This document shows positions 43,170-51,924 of a stretch of DNA of 64,000 nucleotides, piece by piece. The translations under genes and the position numbers were made by a program. Source of the DNA: Thalassobaculum sp. OXR-137 (GTDB lineage: Bacteria; Pseudomonadota; Alphaproteobacteria; Thalassobaculales; Thalassobaculaceae); the NCBI RefSeq assembly GCF_034377285.1, contig NZ_CP139715.1, positions 124,001-188,000 on the forward strand, given 5' to 3'. Position 1 is the stretch's first letter, and every line of letters starts with the position of its first letter. The notes beneath the pieces are model-generated. The model did not search any database. It saw only the letters and a list, made by a program, of their open reading frames with translations, and was not told where the DNA came from.

Positions 43170-44171
43170 ATGACCGATACCTTCAAGGCCTACCTGCTGC
43201 GCGAAGGCGACGACCGTAAGGTCACCGGCGCCTTCGAGGACGTGGCTATGAGCGACCTGCCGGAAGGGGACGTGACCGTCCGCGTCGCCTATTCCACCGT
43301 CAACTACAAGGACGGGATGGTGATGAACGGGATCGGCCGGCTGGTGCGCAGCTATCCGCATGTGCCGGGCGTGGATTTCTCGGGGGTGGTGGAAACGTCG
43401 GATAACCCCGGCTTCAAACCGGGGGACAAGGTGGTGCTGACCGGCTGGCGGGTCGGCGAGATGCATTGGGGCGGCTACGGCGAGCTCGCCCGGGTGAAGG
43501 GCGACTGGCTCGTGAAACTGCCGGACGGCCTGTCCCTGTCCCGCGCCATGGCGCTGGGGACCGCCGGCTTCACCGCCGGTCTCGCGGTCGACACGCTGGA
43601 GACGGCGGGGATGGACCCGTCCAAGGGCGAGGTGCTGGTGACCGGGGCCGCCGGCGGGGTCGGCAGCGTGGCGGTCGCCCTGCTCGCCGCCAAGGGCTAC
43701 AGCGTGGTCGCCGCCACCGGCCGGGCGGAGACCCACGACTATCTGACGGACCTCGGCGCCGCCTCCTTCATCGACCGGGCGGAGCTGGCCGAGCAGCCAA
43801 GCCGGCCGCTCAACAAGGAGCGCTTCCAGGCGGCGATCGACAACGTGGCCGGGCCGACGCTCGCCAACCTGCTGACCCAGATCGCCTATGGCGGATCGGT
43901 CGCGGCGGTCGGGCTGGCCGGCGGCAACGACGTGTCCACGACGGTGCTGCCCTTCCTGCTGCGCGGCGTGAACCTGCTCGGCATCGACAGCGTGATGTGC
44001 CCGGCCGAGCGGCGCCGGAAGGTCTGGTCGATGATCGCCGGCACCCTGCCCATGGAGAAGCTCGACGCGATCAGCCACAGCCACGGCTTCGACGAGCTGC
44101 CGGTGCTCGGCAAGGCGATCCTGAAGGGCGAGGTCCGAGGCCGCGCCGTGGTGACGGTGGGCGGGGAGTAG
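43170..44171 (+). CDS. acuI: AcuI/YhdH-type acrylyl-CoA reductase (MDR family)
   Basis: The 333-residue medium-chain reductase begins MTDTFKAYLLREGDDRKVTGAFEDV with GGGAG upstream. It has the YSTVNYKDGMVMNGIG, VPGVDFSGVVE, GLGTAGFTAG-like and VLVTGAAGGVGSVAVALLAAKG segments of the YhdH/AcuI branch, NADPH-dependent acryloyl-CoA reductases. AcuI detoxifies acryloyl-CoA, including that from DMSP catabolism. No dddP, dmdA or acuH gene is visible nearby, so the DMSP link is unsupported here. Confidence 0.88.
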   Translation: MTDTFKAYLLREGDDRKVTGAFEDVAMSDLPEGDVTVRVAYSTVNYKDGMVMNGIGRLVRSYPHVPGVDFSGVVETSDNPGFKPGDKVVLTGWRVGEMHWGGYGELARVKGDWLVKLPDGLSLSRAMALGTAGFTAGLAVDTLETAGMDPSKGEVLVTGAAGGVGSVAVALLAAKGYSVVAATGRAETHDYLTDLGAASFIDRAELAEQPSRPLNKERFQAAIDNVAGPTLANLLTQIAYGGSVAAVGLAGGNDVSTTVLPFLLRGVNLLGIDSVMCPAERRRKVWSMIAGTLPMEKLDAISHSHGFDELPVLGKAILKGEVRGRAVVTVGGE

Positions 44172-44279
44172 GCGATCGACACCTTTGCAGCGAGGAAGGG
44201 TGCCTCTGCCGACCAAAGACCCCTTCCCTGCGGAGAATCGTATAAACTCCCCCATCGCCTCGCTTTCAGGAGCCCCCGC

Positions 44280-44543
44280 ATGCCCCGCCTCGCCACCGCC
44301 CTGGCTCTCGCCAGCGTTCTGATGCTCTCGGCCTGTTTCAAGGACAGCAAGGCGGAGATCGCCAAGAAGGCGGAGAACGCCTCCAACGTGGAGGAGCTGC
44401 GCACGGCCCTCGGCGAGCCGGACGAGCTGAACAAGGCCGGCCCGATCGAGGAGTGGATCTACGACGCCTCCGACGGCACGGTCCGCTTCCCGATCCTGGC
44501 CGGAAAGGTCGGCCCGATGGTGACCGGCGGCAAGCGGAACTAA
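44280..44543 (+). CDS. Small lipoprotein
   Basis: The 87-residue protein starts with an N-terminal hydrophobic stretch and lipobox LSAC (Cys19), then a charged helix (KDSKAEIAKKAENASNVEEL) and a region with EWIYDASDGTVRFPILAGKV. It is probably lipid-anchored in the envelope. Its ATG is about 110 bp after the AcuI stop. No family is recognised with certainty. Confidence 0.7.
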   Translation: MPRLATALALASVLMLSACFKDSKAEIAKKAENASNVEELRTALGEPDELNKAGPIEEWIYDASDGTVRFPILAGKVGPMVTGGKRN

Positions 44544-44613
44544 CCCCGCGCCGACAGAGACGCGGCGACGGCGCCACGATGCCCCCTCCCGCCGCCACGG
44601 AGCCCGGAGGCCC

Positions 44614-46479
44614 ATGGCCGATCTTCGGATAGACGCCCTGTTCAACACCGCCCTGAGGGCCCACCGCCAGGGCGACATGGCGACGGCGACCCGGCTGTAC
44701 GGGCAGCTCCTGGCGATCGACCCGGCGCACGCGCCCGCCCAGTTCCTGTCCGGCATGGCCCTGCTCACGGCCCGGCAACCGGAGCGCGCCCTGCCCCATG
44801 TGGCCGAGGCGGTCCGCCTCGCCCCAGACACGGCGAGCTACCGTCAGGGCCTGGCCGAAATCCACCTGACCCTGGGACGCGCAGAGGAGGCCGAGCGGGC
44901 GTTCCGGATGACGGCCCTCTGCGATCCGGCGAGCACGGCCTCCTGGACCTGGCTCGGCGGCCGGCGGGAGCTCGCGGGCGATCTGACGGGGGCGGAGCGC
45001 TGCGCCCGGTTTGCGCGGTGCCTGGCGGAAACCCCGGCCTCGGCGATGGCCCATGCCGCGATCCTGAGCCGTCTGGGCGATGTGGAGGCGGCCTGGCCGC
45101 TGGCCGACCGATCGGTTCGCCTGACCGGCACCTACAATCCGCTGGCCGACCTGAAGTCGGGTCTGATGTTCCCGCCGGTGCCGATGAGCCGCGAGCAGAT
45201 CGAGCAGTCCCGCCGGCGCTTCGCCGACAGCCTGGAGCGGGTCGCGGAAAGCGGGCTGCGGCTGGACGATCCCACCCTTCAGATCGGACGGACGCCGTTC
45301 TATCTCGCCTATCACGGTCTCGACGACCGGCCCCTGGCGGAACGCTTCAACGCCGTCCTGCACGCGGCGACGCCGGCGTTCCAGGAGGACCGTCCGGAGA
45401 CGCCGCGATCCGGCGGAAGACTGCGGGTCGGGGTTTTCTCGACGTTCTTCAACGCGCATACGGTCCTGCGCTACACGCGCGGCCTGATGCGGGCGATGGC
45501 GCGGCGGGACGGGTTGGACGTGATTGCCCTACCGACCACCGCGATCCCGGAGCCGGGACGCGCGCATCTGGAGAGCCTGGGCTGCTCCGTGGTGCCGGTG
45601 GTGCGCGACTACCCCCAGGCCGTGCGCCAGATCCGTGCCCTGAACCTCGACGTGCTGGTCTTCGCCGATATCGGGATGGAGCCGCTGTCCGGCGCGCTCG
45701 CCTGCACCGGCCTCGCCCCGCGCCAGATCGCGCTGTCGGGCCACCCGGACACCACCGGCACCCGCCGGCTGGACGGCTATGTGGTGTGCCCGCGGTTCGA
45801 GCCGGCCGGCTACGAGCAGCATTACAGCGAGCCCACCATCCCCGCCGCGTTCTGGCCGCTGGACTATTCCGCGTCGGTCTCCGACCCGGCATCGATCGAG
45901 CGGCCCGACCGCGACTGGTCGCGGCCGACGCTGATCTGCGCCCAGGCGGTGTTCAAGATCCACCCGGACATGGATGCCTGCTTCCGCGAGATCCTCGAGC
46001 GGATCCCGACCGCCCTGCTGTATTTCATCGGCCTGCCCGCCGGCCGTCGGCCGATCACCGAGCGGTTCGTCGCCCGGCTGCGGGCCGGCGGCATCGATGT
46101 GGAGGGACGGGTCCGGTTCCTGCCGTTTATGTCGACACGGGCCTATCTCGGCTGGATCCACCATGCCGACGCGGTGCTGGACAGCTGGCATTTCTCGGGC
46201 GGAGACAGCACTTTCGCCGCTCTGTCCGCCGTCGCGCCGGTGGTCACCCTGGAAGGCGGCTTCTACAGGGGCCGGCAGACCGCCGGCCTGTTGCGGGAGA
46301 TCGGCGCGGCGGAGACGGTGGCGACCAGCGCCGAGGGCTATTCGGCGATCGTGGAGCGCATGGTCGCCGACCGCGACTACGCGGCCCATCTGCGCGCGGA
46401 CATTGCCGCCAAAGCCCCGCTGGCCTTCGACCGAATGGACGGCGCCGACGCCCTGATCGACGCTATCCTCGGGCTCTGA
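44614..46479 (+). CDS. TPR protein with O-GlcNAc transferase-like (GT41) domain
   Basis: The 621-residue protein has N-terminal TPR repeats (about 1-190; AHAPAQFLSGMALLTARQPERALPHVAEAV) and a C-terminal GT41-type domain with RLRVGVFSTFFNAHTVLRYTRG, LDVLVFADIGMEPLSGALACTGLAPRQIALSGHPDTTGTRRL and GWIHHADAVLDSWHFSGGDSTFAAL. The SGHPDTTG segment matches the bacterial SPINDLY/OGT type. It may glycosylate proteins such as surface structures, but targets are unknown. It ends at a hairpin shared with the convergent dppA gene. Confidence 0.88.
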   Translation: MADLRIDALFNTALRAHRQGDMATATRLYGQLLAIDPAHAPAQFLSGMALLTARQPERALPHVAEAVRLAPDTASYRQGLAEIHLTLGRAEEAERAFRMTALCDPASTASWTWLGGRRELAGDLTGAERCARFARCLAETPASAMAHAAILSRLGDVEAAWPLADRSVRLTGTYNPLADLKSGLMFPPVPMSREQIEQSRRRFADSLERVAESGLRLDDPTLQIGRTPFYLAYHGLDDRPLAERFNAVLHAATPAFQEDRPETPRSGGRLRVGVFSTFFNAHTVLRYTRGLMRAMARRDGLDVIALPTTAIPEPGRAHLESLGCSVVPVVRDYPQAVRQIRALNLDVLVFADIGMEPLSGALACTGLAPRQIALSGHPDTTGTRRLDGYVVCPRFEPAGYEQHYSEPTIPAAFWPLDYSASVSDPASIERPDRDWSRPTLICAQAVFKIHPDMDACFREILERIPTALLYFIGLPAGRRPITERFVARLRAGGIDVEGRVRFLPFMSTRAYLGWIHHADAVLDSWHFSGGDSTFAALSAVAPVVTLEGGFYRGRQTAGLLREIGAAETVATSAEGYSAIVERMVADRDYAAHLRADIAAKAPLAFDRMDGADALIDAILGL

Positions 46480-46492
46480 TAGGAACAAAAGA

Positions 46493-46520
46493 AAAGGGCC
46501 GATCGCTGGACCGGCCCTTT
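46493..46520 (-). terminator. Bidirectional terminator between the OGT-like gene and the peptide ABC operon
   Basis: The 9-bp arms AAAGGGCCG (46493-46501) and CGGCCCTTT (46512-46520) enclose a 10-nt loop. On the minus strand the stem is followed by TCTTTTGTT, which supports termination of the binding-protein gene. The plus-strand side has only TTTCC after the stem, so it is weaker for the OGT-like gene. Confidence 0.7.
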
Positions 46521-46543
46521 CCGTCAGATGATGACCGAAACGG

Positions 46544-48133
46544 TTATTTCAGCTCGAGGCTCAGGCCCTTGTACAGGCCGGCGCCGTAGATGCCATGGGC
46601 GTCCACCGGCTTCACCTTCGGGCCGGCGGCGACGAACATCGGCTCGTGCACGATCGGAACCCAGACCACCGCATCGTGGACCTTCTTCTCCACCTTGGCG
46701 TAGGCGGCGGCACGGTCCGCGTCGTTCAGCGCGCCGCGGGCCTCGAACAGCCACTGGTCGGTTTCCTTGTCGTCCCAGTTCATGCGGTTCGGGCTCGGCA
46801 TGTTGGCCGACGGGAAGTACAGGTTCAGCGCGTCGCCAGCCGAAACGTACGGATAGCTCATCGTGAACATGTCGAAGTCCTGGGTCTTCAGCTTGCCCCA
46901 GACGACGGTGGCGTCGAACAGCTCGACCTTCAGGTCCACACCGACCTTGCGCAGGTCGCCCTGCACGGCCTCGGTGACCTGACGCCAGATGTTGGTGAAG
47001 CTGTAGGCAACCAGCTCGAGCTTCTTGCCATCTTTGTAGCGGAAGCCATCGTCGCCCATCGTCCAGCCCGCCTCGTCCAGCAGCTTGGCCGCCTTCTCGG
47101 GGTCGTAGCCGAACAGGCTCGTATCGATCGCGTCGGCGGAATAGTCCAGGGTGCCCGGATGGACATAGGCATAGGCCGGCTCGGCCTTGCCGAAGAACGG
47201 ACCCTCGGCCAGCGCCTTCTGGTCGACCGCCAGGTTAATCGCCTCACGCACCTTCACGTCGCTGACGTTGTCGCGGGTGATCTTGAAACCCATGTAGTAG
47301 GTCCAGAAGTAGAACGGCGGCTGGGTGACCGAGATCTGCGGGTTTGCCTGGAGCTGATCGATCGCCCAGTACGGCAGATACTGCGTCACGTCGCCCTGGC
47401 CGGTCTGGATGCCGGCGACCACGTTGTTCTCTTCCGGCACGATGCGCCAGACGACCTTGTCGATCTTGGCCGGACCCTGGTTGGCATAGAAGTCCGGGCC
47501 CCACTTGTAGGCCTCGTGCTTGGTCATCACGAGTTCGTTGCGCGGCTCCCAGCTCCCGAAGCAGTACGGACCGGTGCCGTCGAAGCCCTTCACGCCGAAG
47601 TCGTCGCCGAGCTCAGTGACCTGATCGACGTTGATGATCGTGTGGAAGTGCTGGGTCATCTGGTACAGCAGCTCGGAATACGGCTGCTCCAGCTCGTACT
47701 CGACCGTGTAGTCGTCGACCGCGCGGACTTCCTTCACGTCGCCGGCGCGGTTCTTGACCACGCCCTTGTCGAGGTTCAGCCAGCGATCGATGGTCGCCTT
47801 CACGTCGGCGGCGGTGAACTTCTTGCCGGAGCAGAAGGTCACGTCGTCGCGCAGGTGGAAGGTGTAGAGCTTACCGTCGGCAGAGACCTCCCACGACTTC
47901 GCCAGCAGCGGGTGGATGGTCTTCATGTCCGGGCCGAGAGCGACGAGCGTGTCGCCGACCATGAACATGATCTCCGCCGTCGAGCGGGCGGTCGAGGTAT
48001 GCGGGTCGTAACGGTCGGTGTCGATCTGACGCATGACCGTCACGGACGACTGAGCCGACGCGCTGGTCGACAGCGGCACGGCGGCGGCGAGCGCGATGGC
48101 TCCGGCCGCGAGCCACTTGGATGCGTGTCCCAT
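46544..48133 (-). CDS. dppA: ABC transporter substrate-binding protein, family 5 (peptide type)
   Basis: The 529-residue periplasmic receptor has an N-terminal signal peptide (about 1-28, ending TSASA), then QIDTDRYDPHTSTARSTAEIMF, LLAKSWEVSADGKLYTFHLRDDVTF and the FCSGKKFTAADVKATIDRWL segments of oligopeptide/nickel-type SBPs. GGAGG lies seven bases before the ATG. It lies 79 bp after the second permease gene and ends at a strong hairpin. The gene symbol is by homology class only; the ligand may be peptide, nickel or glutathione. Confidence 0.88.
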   Translation of the reverse strand: MGHASKWLAAGAIALAAAVPLSTSASAQSSVTVMRQIDTDRYDPHTSTARSTAEIMFMVGDTLVALGPDMKTIHPLLAKSWEVSADGKLYTFHLRDDVTFCSGKKFTAADVKATIDRWLNLDKGVVKNRAGDVKEVRAVDDYTVEYELEQPYSELLYQMTQHFHTIINVDQVTELGDDFGVKGFDGTGPYCFGSWEPRNELVMTKHEAYKWGPDFYANQGPAKIDKVVWRIVPEENNVVAGIQTGQGDVTQYLPYWAIDQLQANPQISVTQPPFYFWTYYMGFKITRDNVSDVKVREAINLAVDQKALAEGPFFGKAEPAYAYVHPGTLDYSADAIDTSLFGYDPEKAAKLLDEAGWTMGDDGFRYKDGKKLELVAYSFTNIWRQVTEAVQGDLRKVGVDLKVELFDATVVWGKLKTQDFDMFTMSYPYVSAGDALNLYFPSANMPSPNRMNWDDKETDQWLFEARGALNDADRAAAYAKVEKKVHDAVVWVPIVHEPMFVAAGPKVKPVDAHGIYGAGLYKGLSLELK

Positions 48134-48212
48134 TAGTTAGCCTCCTGGGGTGTTCCGGGGCGCATTGCCGCGCCCCGCTCAATGTCCGGCGTCATCCCAA
48201 CCCCCTTTGGGA

Positions 48213-49136
48213 CTACTGACGCAGGCGTGGATCGAGGACGTCCCGCAATGCATCGCCCAGAACGTTGAAGGCGAGCACGATCAGAAAGATCACGAAGCTG
48301 GGGATCGTCGAGACATGCGGCGCGAAGAACAGGAAGTTCCGTCCCTCCGCCGCCATGGTGCCGAGCTCGGCGGTCGGCGGCTGCGCGCCGAGACCGATGA
48401 AGCTGAGCGCGGCACCGAGCAGGATGGTCTGACCGAGCTGCAACGTCAGATAGACGAAGATCGTCGACAGGCAGTTCGGCAGCAGGTGGCGCCAGATGAT
48501 GCGCAGGTCGCTCATGCCGATGGCCCGGCAGGCGGTGATGTACTCCATCTGCATCTGCACCAGCGCCGCACCGCGGGTGATGCGGGCGATGGTCGGTATG
48601 GCGGCGACGGTTAGCGCAACGGTGATGGCGAAGATGCCGGCCCCGAGCACCGCGGCGATGGCCAGACCGAACAGGATCGACGGAAACGACAGCAGAATGT
48701 CGACCAGCCGCATGATCGGGCCTTCCAGGCGCCGGAAATACGCGGCCACCAGGCCGAGGGCGGCGCCGATCATGCCGCCGCAGAACACCGCCAGCACGCC
48801 CATGATCAGGGTGGTGCGGGTGCCGTACAGCAGTCGGGTGAGGATGTCGCGGCCCTGACCGTCGGTACCGAGCAGATGCTCGGGCAGCGCGCCGTCGGAC
48901 CACGCCGGCGGCTTCAGCATGATGCGCAGGTTGTTGTCGTAGGGATCGTGCGGCGACAGAACCGGCGCGAAGATCGCACAGAACACGATGATCGCCAGGA
49001 CGATCGCCGAGAGCATCGCCCCCTTGTCGCGGGTCAGCTTGCGCAGGACGGACGACCGGGCCATGGCCGTGGCGGCATCCGGCTCCGTGGCGGCCGGATT
49101 CGCCGCCGGGCCGGTTTCGAGCTGCATCTCGGTCAT
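48213..49136 (-). CDS. dppC: ABC transporter permease, DppC type
   Basis: From the ATG at 49136 the 307-residue inner-membrane permease has an N-terminal cytoplasmic tail, about six helices and the EAA loop RAIGMSDLRIIWRHLLPNCLS, with FSPHDPYDNN-like region LSPHDPYDNN and LLGTDGQGRDILTRLLYGTR near residues 80-150. Its start overlaps the dppB stop by 4 bp (ATGA). It is followed by the binding protein gene, and no ATPase gene follows. Confidence 0.9.
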   Translation of the reverse strand: MTEMQLETGPAANPAATEPDAATAMARSSVLRKLTRDKGAMLSAIVLAIIVFCAIFAPVLSPHDPYDNNLRIMLKPPAWSDGALPEHLLGTDGQGRDILTRLLYGTRTTLIMGVLAVFCGGMIGAALGLVAAYFRRLEGPIMRLVDILLSFPSILFGLAIAAVLGAGIFAITVALTVAAIPTIARITRGAALVQMQMEYITACRAIGMSDLRIIWRHLLPNCLSTIFVYLTLQLGQTILLGAALSFIGLGAQPPTAELGTMAAEGRNFLFFAPHVSTIPSFVIFLIVLAFNVLGDALRDVLDPRLRQ

Positions 49137-50074
49137 CCCGCCCTCACGCGCGGATCCAGCACCGCGTACAACACATCGACGATCATATTCACCAGAATGA
49201 AGGACAGCGCGAGCACCAGGATGGCGCCCTGGCTGAGGGCGTAGTCGGCCGAGACAATGGCGCCGACCGCGAGCCGGCCGACGCCGGGCCACGCGAACAT
49301 GGACTCCGTCACCACCGCACCGCCGAGCAGGAAGCCGATCTGCAGGCCGATCAGGGTGATGACCGGGATCAACGAGTTCCGCAGCGCGTGGGTCATGACG
49401 ACCGTGTACTCGCTCACACCCTTGGCGCGGGCGGTGCGCACGAAGTCGCTGCCCAGCACCTCGAGCAGCGACGTGCGGGTCATACGGGCCACCGGACCGA
49501 TGAACACGCCGCCCAACGTGATCGCCGGCAGGGCGATGTGGCGGAGCCCCTCAAGCGTCCACAGCGGACCGCCGCGGCCCTGGAACGGCAGGAGCTGCCA
49601 TTTGAAGCCGACATACTGGATCAGCATCAGGCCGAACCAGAAGATCGGCATCGACACGCCGGCGACCGACGCGGCCATGATGATGCGGTCGGAGACCTTG
49701 CCCCGGCGCACGGCGGCCAGGGTGCCGAACATGATGCCGAGCGGCACCGCCCAGATCAGGCTGGCGACCATCAGCTCGATGGTCGGGCCGACGGTGTTGC
49801 CGAGCTCGGTGATGACCTGCGAATTGGAGATCATGGAGCGACCGAGATCGCCCTGCAGCACGCGGCCGAGATACATGGCGAACTGCACGAGAACCGGTTC
49901 GTTCAGGCCCATGGCCTGGCGAATCGCCTCGACATCCGCAGCACTCGCGGTCGGTCCCGCGAGCACGGTCGCGGGGTCGGTTGGGACCACCTGCATGAGC
50001 AGGAATCCAATGAACAGGACGCCGATCAGGACGGGAATCGAGATCAGCAGACGGTGGGCAATATGATGCAGCAC
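49133..50074 (-). CDS. dppB: ABC transporter permease, DppB type
   Basis: The preferred start is GTG at 50074 with GAGGAG about ten bases upstream, giving 313 residues (MLHHIAHRLLISIPVLIGV); the upstream GTG at 50092 lacks a Shine-Dalgarno. The protein has an N-terminal helix, a periplasmic loop and the EAA segment of the family (RTARAKGVSEYTVVMTHALRN). It is first in a permease-permease-receptor order. The promoter probably lies in 50093-50258. Confidence 0.88.
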   Translation of the reverse strand: MLHHIAHRLLISIPVLIGVLFIGFLLMQVVPTDPATVLAGPTASAADVEAIRQAMGLNEPVLVQFAMYLGRVLQGDLGRSMISNSQVITELGNTVGPTIELMVASLIWAVPLGIMFGTLAAVRRGKVSDRIIMAASVAGVSMPIFWFGLMLIQYVGFKWQLLPFQGRGGPLWTLEGLRHIALPAITLGGVFIGPVARMTRTSLLEVLGSDFVRTARAKGVSEYTVVMTHALRNSLIPVITLIGLQIGFLLGGAVVTESMFAWPGVGRLAVGAIVSADYALSQGAILVLALSFILVNMIVDVLYAVLDPRVRAG

Positions 50075-50117
50075 CGTGAGGGCGCTCCTCACGAAGGATA
50101 ATGGGATCAGTCGCCTT

Positions 50118-50132
50118 ACAACGACCGTGCCA
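50118..50132 (-). promoter_or_regulatory. Possible sigma-54-type -24/-12 promoter upstream of dppB
   Basis: On the minus strand TGGCACG (50132-50126), four bases, then TTGT (50121-50118) match the sigma-54 core TGGCACG-N4-TTGC in all but the final C. It lies 44 bp upstream of the preferred dppB start. One mismatch falls on the key -12 GC, so this is a weak call. Confidence 0.25.
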
Positions 50133-50258
50133 AAGGTGGCATGGCGAAACCGATCCGCGCTAGCCCTTGATTTCTATTTGGGCACATTCCCGTATTGGCG
50201 GATTTCCGGTGGCGAGAACGCTCACAGAACGGGCAAATTTCGGCAGCCTGCCGCTTTT

Positions 50259-50768
50259 TCAGCCAGAAATTGGGGCGGCTGGCTCCGACCCCTCGGGAAC
50301 GGCCGCCGGCGCGGTGACCCGGCGGACCTGCAAGGTCGTCCCCACAACCGACAGGACCTCCGCCGAGGCCCCGACTTCCAAGTCTTCCGCGCAGGCGATG
50401 CGCCAGCGCGAATCGCCGACCCGCGCCGCGCCGAATCCGTTCACCACCGGCTCGGTCACGCCGACCCGCTGGCCGACCAGAGACTGGGCGCGCTGGTTGA
50501 GCCCCCTGGCCGCCGCCATGTCGCCCTGCTGCCAGCGGCGGACATAGATCCGCACCGGCACGTAGGAGAGCAAGGCGAACGCGCCGTACAGCCCGATCTG
50601 GTAGGCCGTCGGCATGTCGACGAGGAAGAGGGTGGCGCCGGTCGCCACGCCGGCGATCCCGAACCACAGGAACAGGGTTTCCGGCAGGACGATCTCCAGC
50701 GCCATGAGAACGAATCCCAGCGTGACCCAGTGCCAGGCTTCCGGTCGAATGACGAGCAGATGGTCCAT
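50259..50768 (-). CDS. NfeD family protein
   Basis: The 169-residue protein has three hydrophobic helices in its first 100 residues (VTLGFVLMALEIVLPETLFLWFGIAGVATG) and a C-terminal OB-fold NfeD domain (LVGQRVGVTEPVVNG, GDSRWRIACAEDLEVGASAEVLSV). NfeD proteins partner with stomatin-like SPFH proteins, and its gene follows such a gene by 10 bp on the same strand. A scaffolding role in membrane microdomains is likely. Confidence 0.9.
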   Translation of the reverse strand: MDHLLVIRPEAWHWVTLGFVLMALEIVLPETLFLWFGIAGVATGATLFLVDMPTAYQIGLYGAFALLSYVPVRIYVRRWQQGDMAAARGLNQRAQSLVGQRVGVTEPVVNGFGAARVGDSRWRIACAEDLEVGASAEVLSVVGTTLQVRRVTAPAAVPEGSEPAAPISG

Positions 50769-50778
50769 CGGCCCCTCC

Positions 50779-51765
50779 TCAGCTCCAAGGGCGCGGCGGA
50801 CGCGGAATAGACGGCGGGGATGGCGGCAGGTCGTCGCCCGACACGCTGTTGAGCAGTTCCTTGATGCCGCCGATCGAGCCGATCACCGACGACACCTCCA
50901 TCGGCATGAAGATCGTCTTCTGGTTCGGCGACCTGGCGAACTCGGACAGGGCCTCGACGTATTTCTGGGCGACGAAATAATTCACCGCGTTGGTGCCGGT
51001 CGAGCCGATCGCCTCCGCTACCAGACGGGTCGCCTCGGCTTCCGCCTGGGCCAGCCGCTCGCGCGCCTCGGCCTGGCGCTGGGCGGCCACCAGCTCGCCT
51101 TCCGCCTTCAGGATCTCCGATTGCTTGTCGCCTTCGGCCCGCTGGATCGCGGCCGCGCGGTAGCCCTCGGCCTCCAGGATCTGCGCCCGCTTCTCGCGCT
51201 CCGCCTTCATCTGGCTGGCCATGGCTTCGAGCAGATCGGTCGGCGGGCTGATGTCCTTGATCTCCACCCGGGTGATCTTCGTCCCCCAGGGATCGGTCGC
51301 CTCGTCCATGACCTTCAGGATGCGGCTGTTCATCTCGTCGCGCGACGACAGCGCCGCATCCAGGTCGGTGCTGCCGAGCACCGAGCGGATATTGGTCAGC
51401 GCCAGGTTGATCACCGCCCCTTCGAGGTCGCGCACCTCGTAGGCCGCGCGGCGGGCGTCGATCACCTGATAGAAGACGATGGCATCGACCCGGCAGGAGG
51501 CGTTGTCCTGGGTGATGACGTCCTGCTCGGGAATATCGAGGACGTTCTCCATCATATTGACCTTCTTGCCGACCCGGCTGAACAGCGGGTTGATCAGCCC
51601 CAGTCCGGGCTCCAGCGTGGTCACGTAACGCCCGAACCGCTCCACGGTCCACTGCTCGCCCTGGGGCACGATGCGCACGCCTTTGACGACGAGGAAAATC
51701 AACACGATCGCCAGGACGATCAGGGCGATCTGTCCGCCGGAGATGAAATCCAGTACGGGATCCAT
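50779..51765 (-). CDS. Stomatin-like SPFH/Band 7 protein (QmcA type)
   Basis: The 328-residue protein has one N-terminal membrane helix (about 13-30), the SPFH domain (PQGEQWTVERFGRYVTTLEPG, NMMENVLDIPEQDVITQDNA) and a coiled coil rich in Glu, Ala and Arg (about 180-265), with a Pro-rich tail. Together with NfeD it forms a conserved pair, transcribed from here leftward. Its membrane-microdomain role parallels that of HflKC elsewhere in the window. Confidence 0.92.
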   Translation of the reverse strand: MDPVLDFISGGQIALIVLAIVLIFLVVKGVRIVPQGEQWTVERFGRYVTTLEPGLGLINPLFSRVGKKVNMMENVLDIPEQDVITQDNASCRVDAIVFYQVIDARRAAYEVRDLEGAVINLALTNIRSVLGSTDLDAALSSRDEMNSRILKVMDEATDPWGTKITRVEIKDISPPTDLLEAMASQMKAEREKRAQILEAEGYRAAAIQRAEGDKQSEILKAEGELVAAQRQAEARERLAQAEAEATRLVAEAIGSTGTNAVNYFVAQKYVEALSEFARSPNQKTIFMPMEVSSVIGSIGGIKELLNSVSGDDLPPSPPSIPRPPRPWS

Positions 51766-51839
51766 GGAAACCTCGTTTGCTCAGGCCTTGGCGCGACCGC
51801 CGGGAGCAGTATCCCCCGGCGCCGGTGATGGCCGCCAAT

Positions 51840-51873
51840 AAAAACGAGGCCCACCGTTTACAGATGGGCCTCG
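51840..51873 (-). terminator. Rho-independent terminator of the malate synthase gene
   Basis: CGAGGCCCA (51845-51853) and TGGGCCTCG (51865-51873) form a perfect 9-bp stem with an 11-nt loop. Read on the minus strand, the stem is followed by a TTTTT run (51844-51840). It lies 50 bp past the glcB stop and upstream of the stomatin-like gene. Confidence 0.85.
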
Positions 51874-51924
51874 CATGAGCGTTCTACAATCGAAATCGGT
51901 CTCTGATCGCAGACAGTTAGGCGA

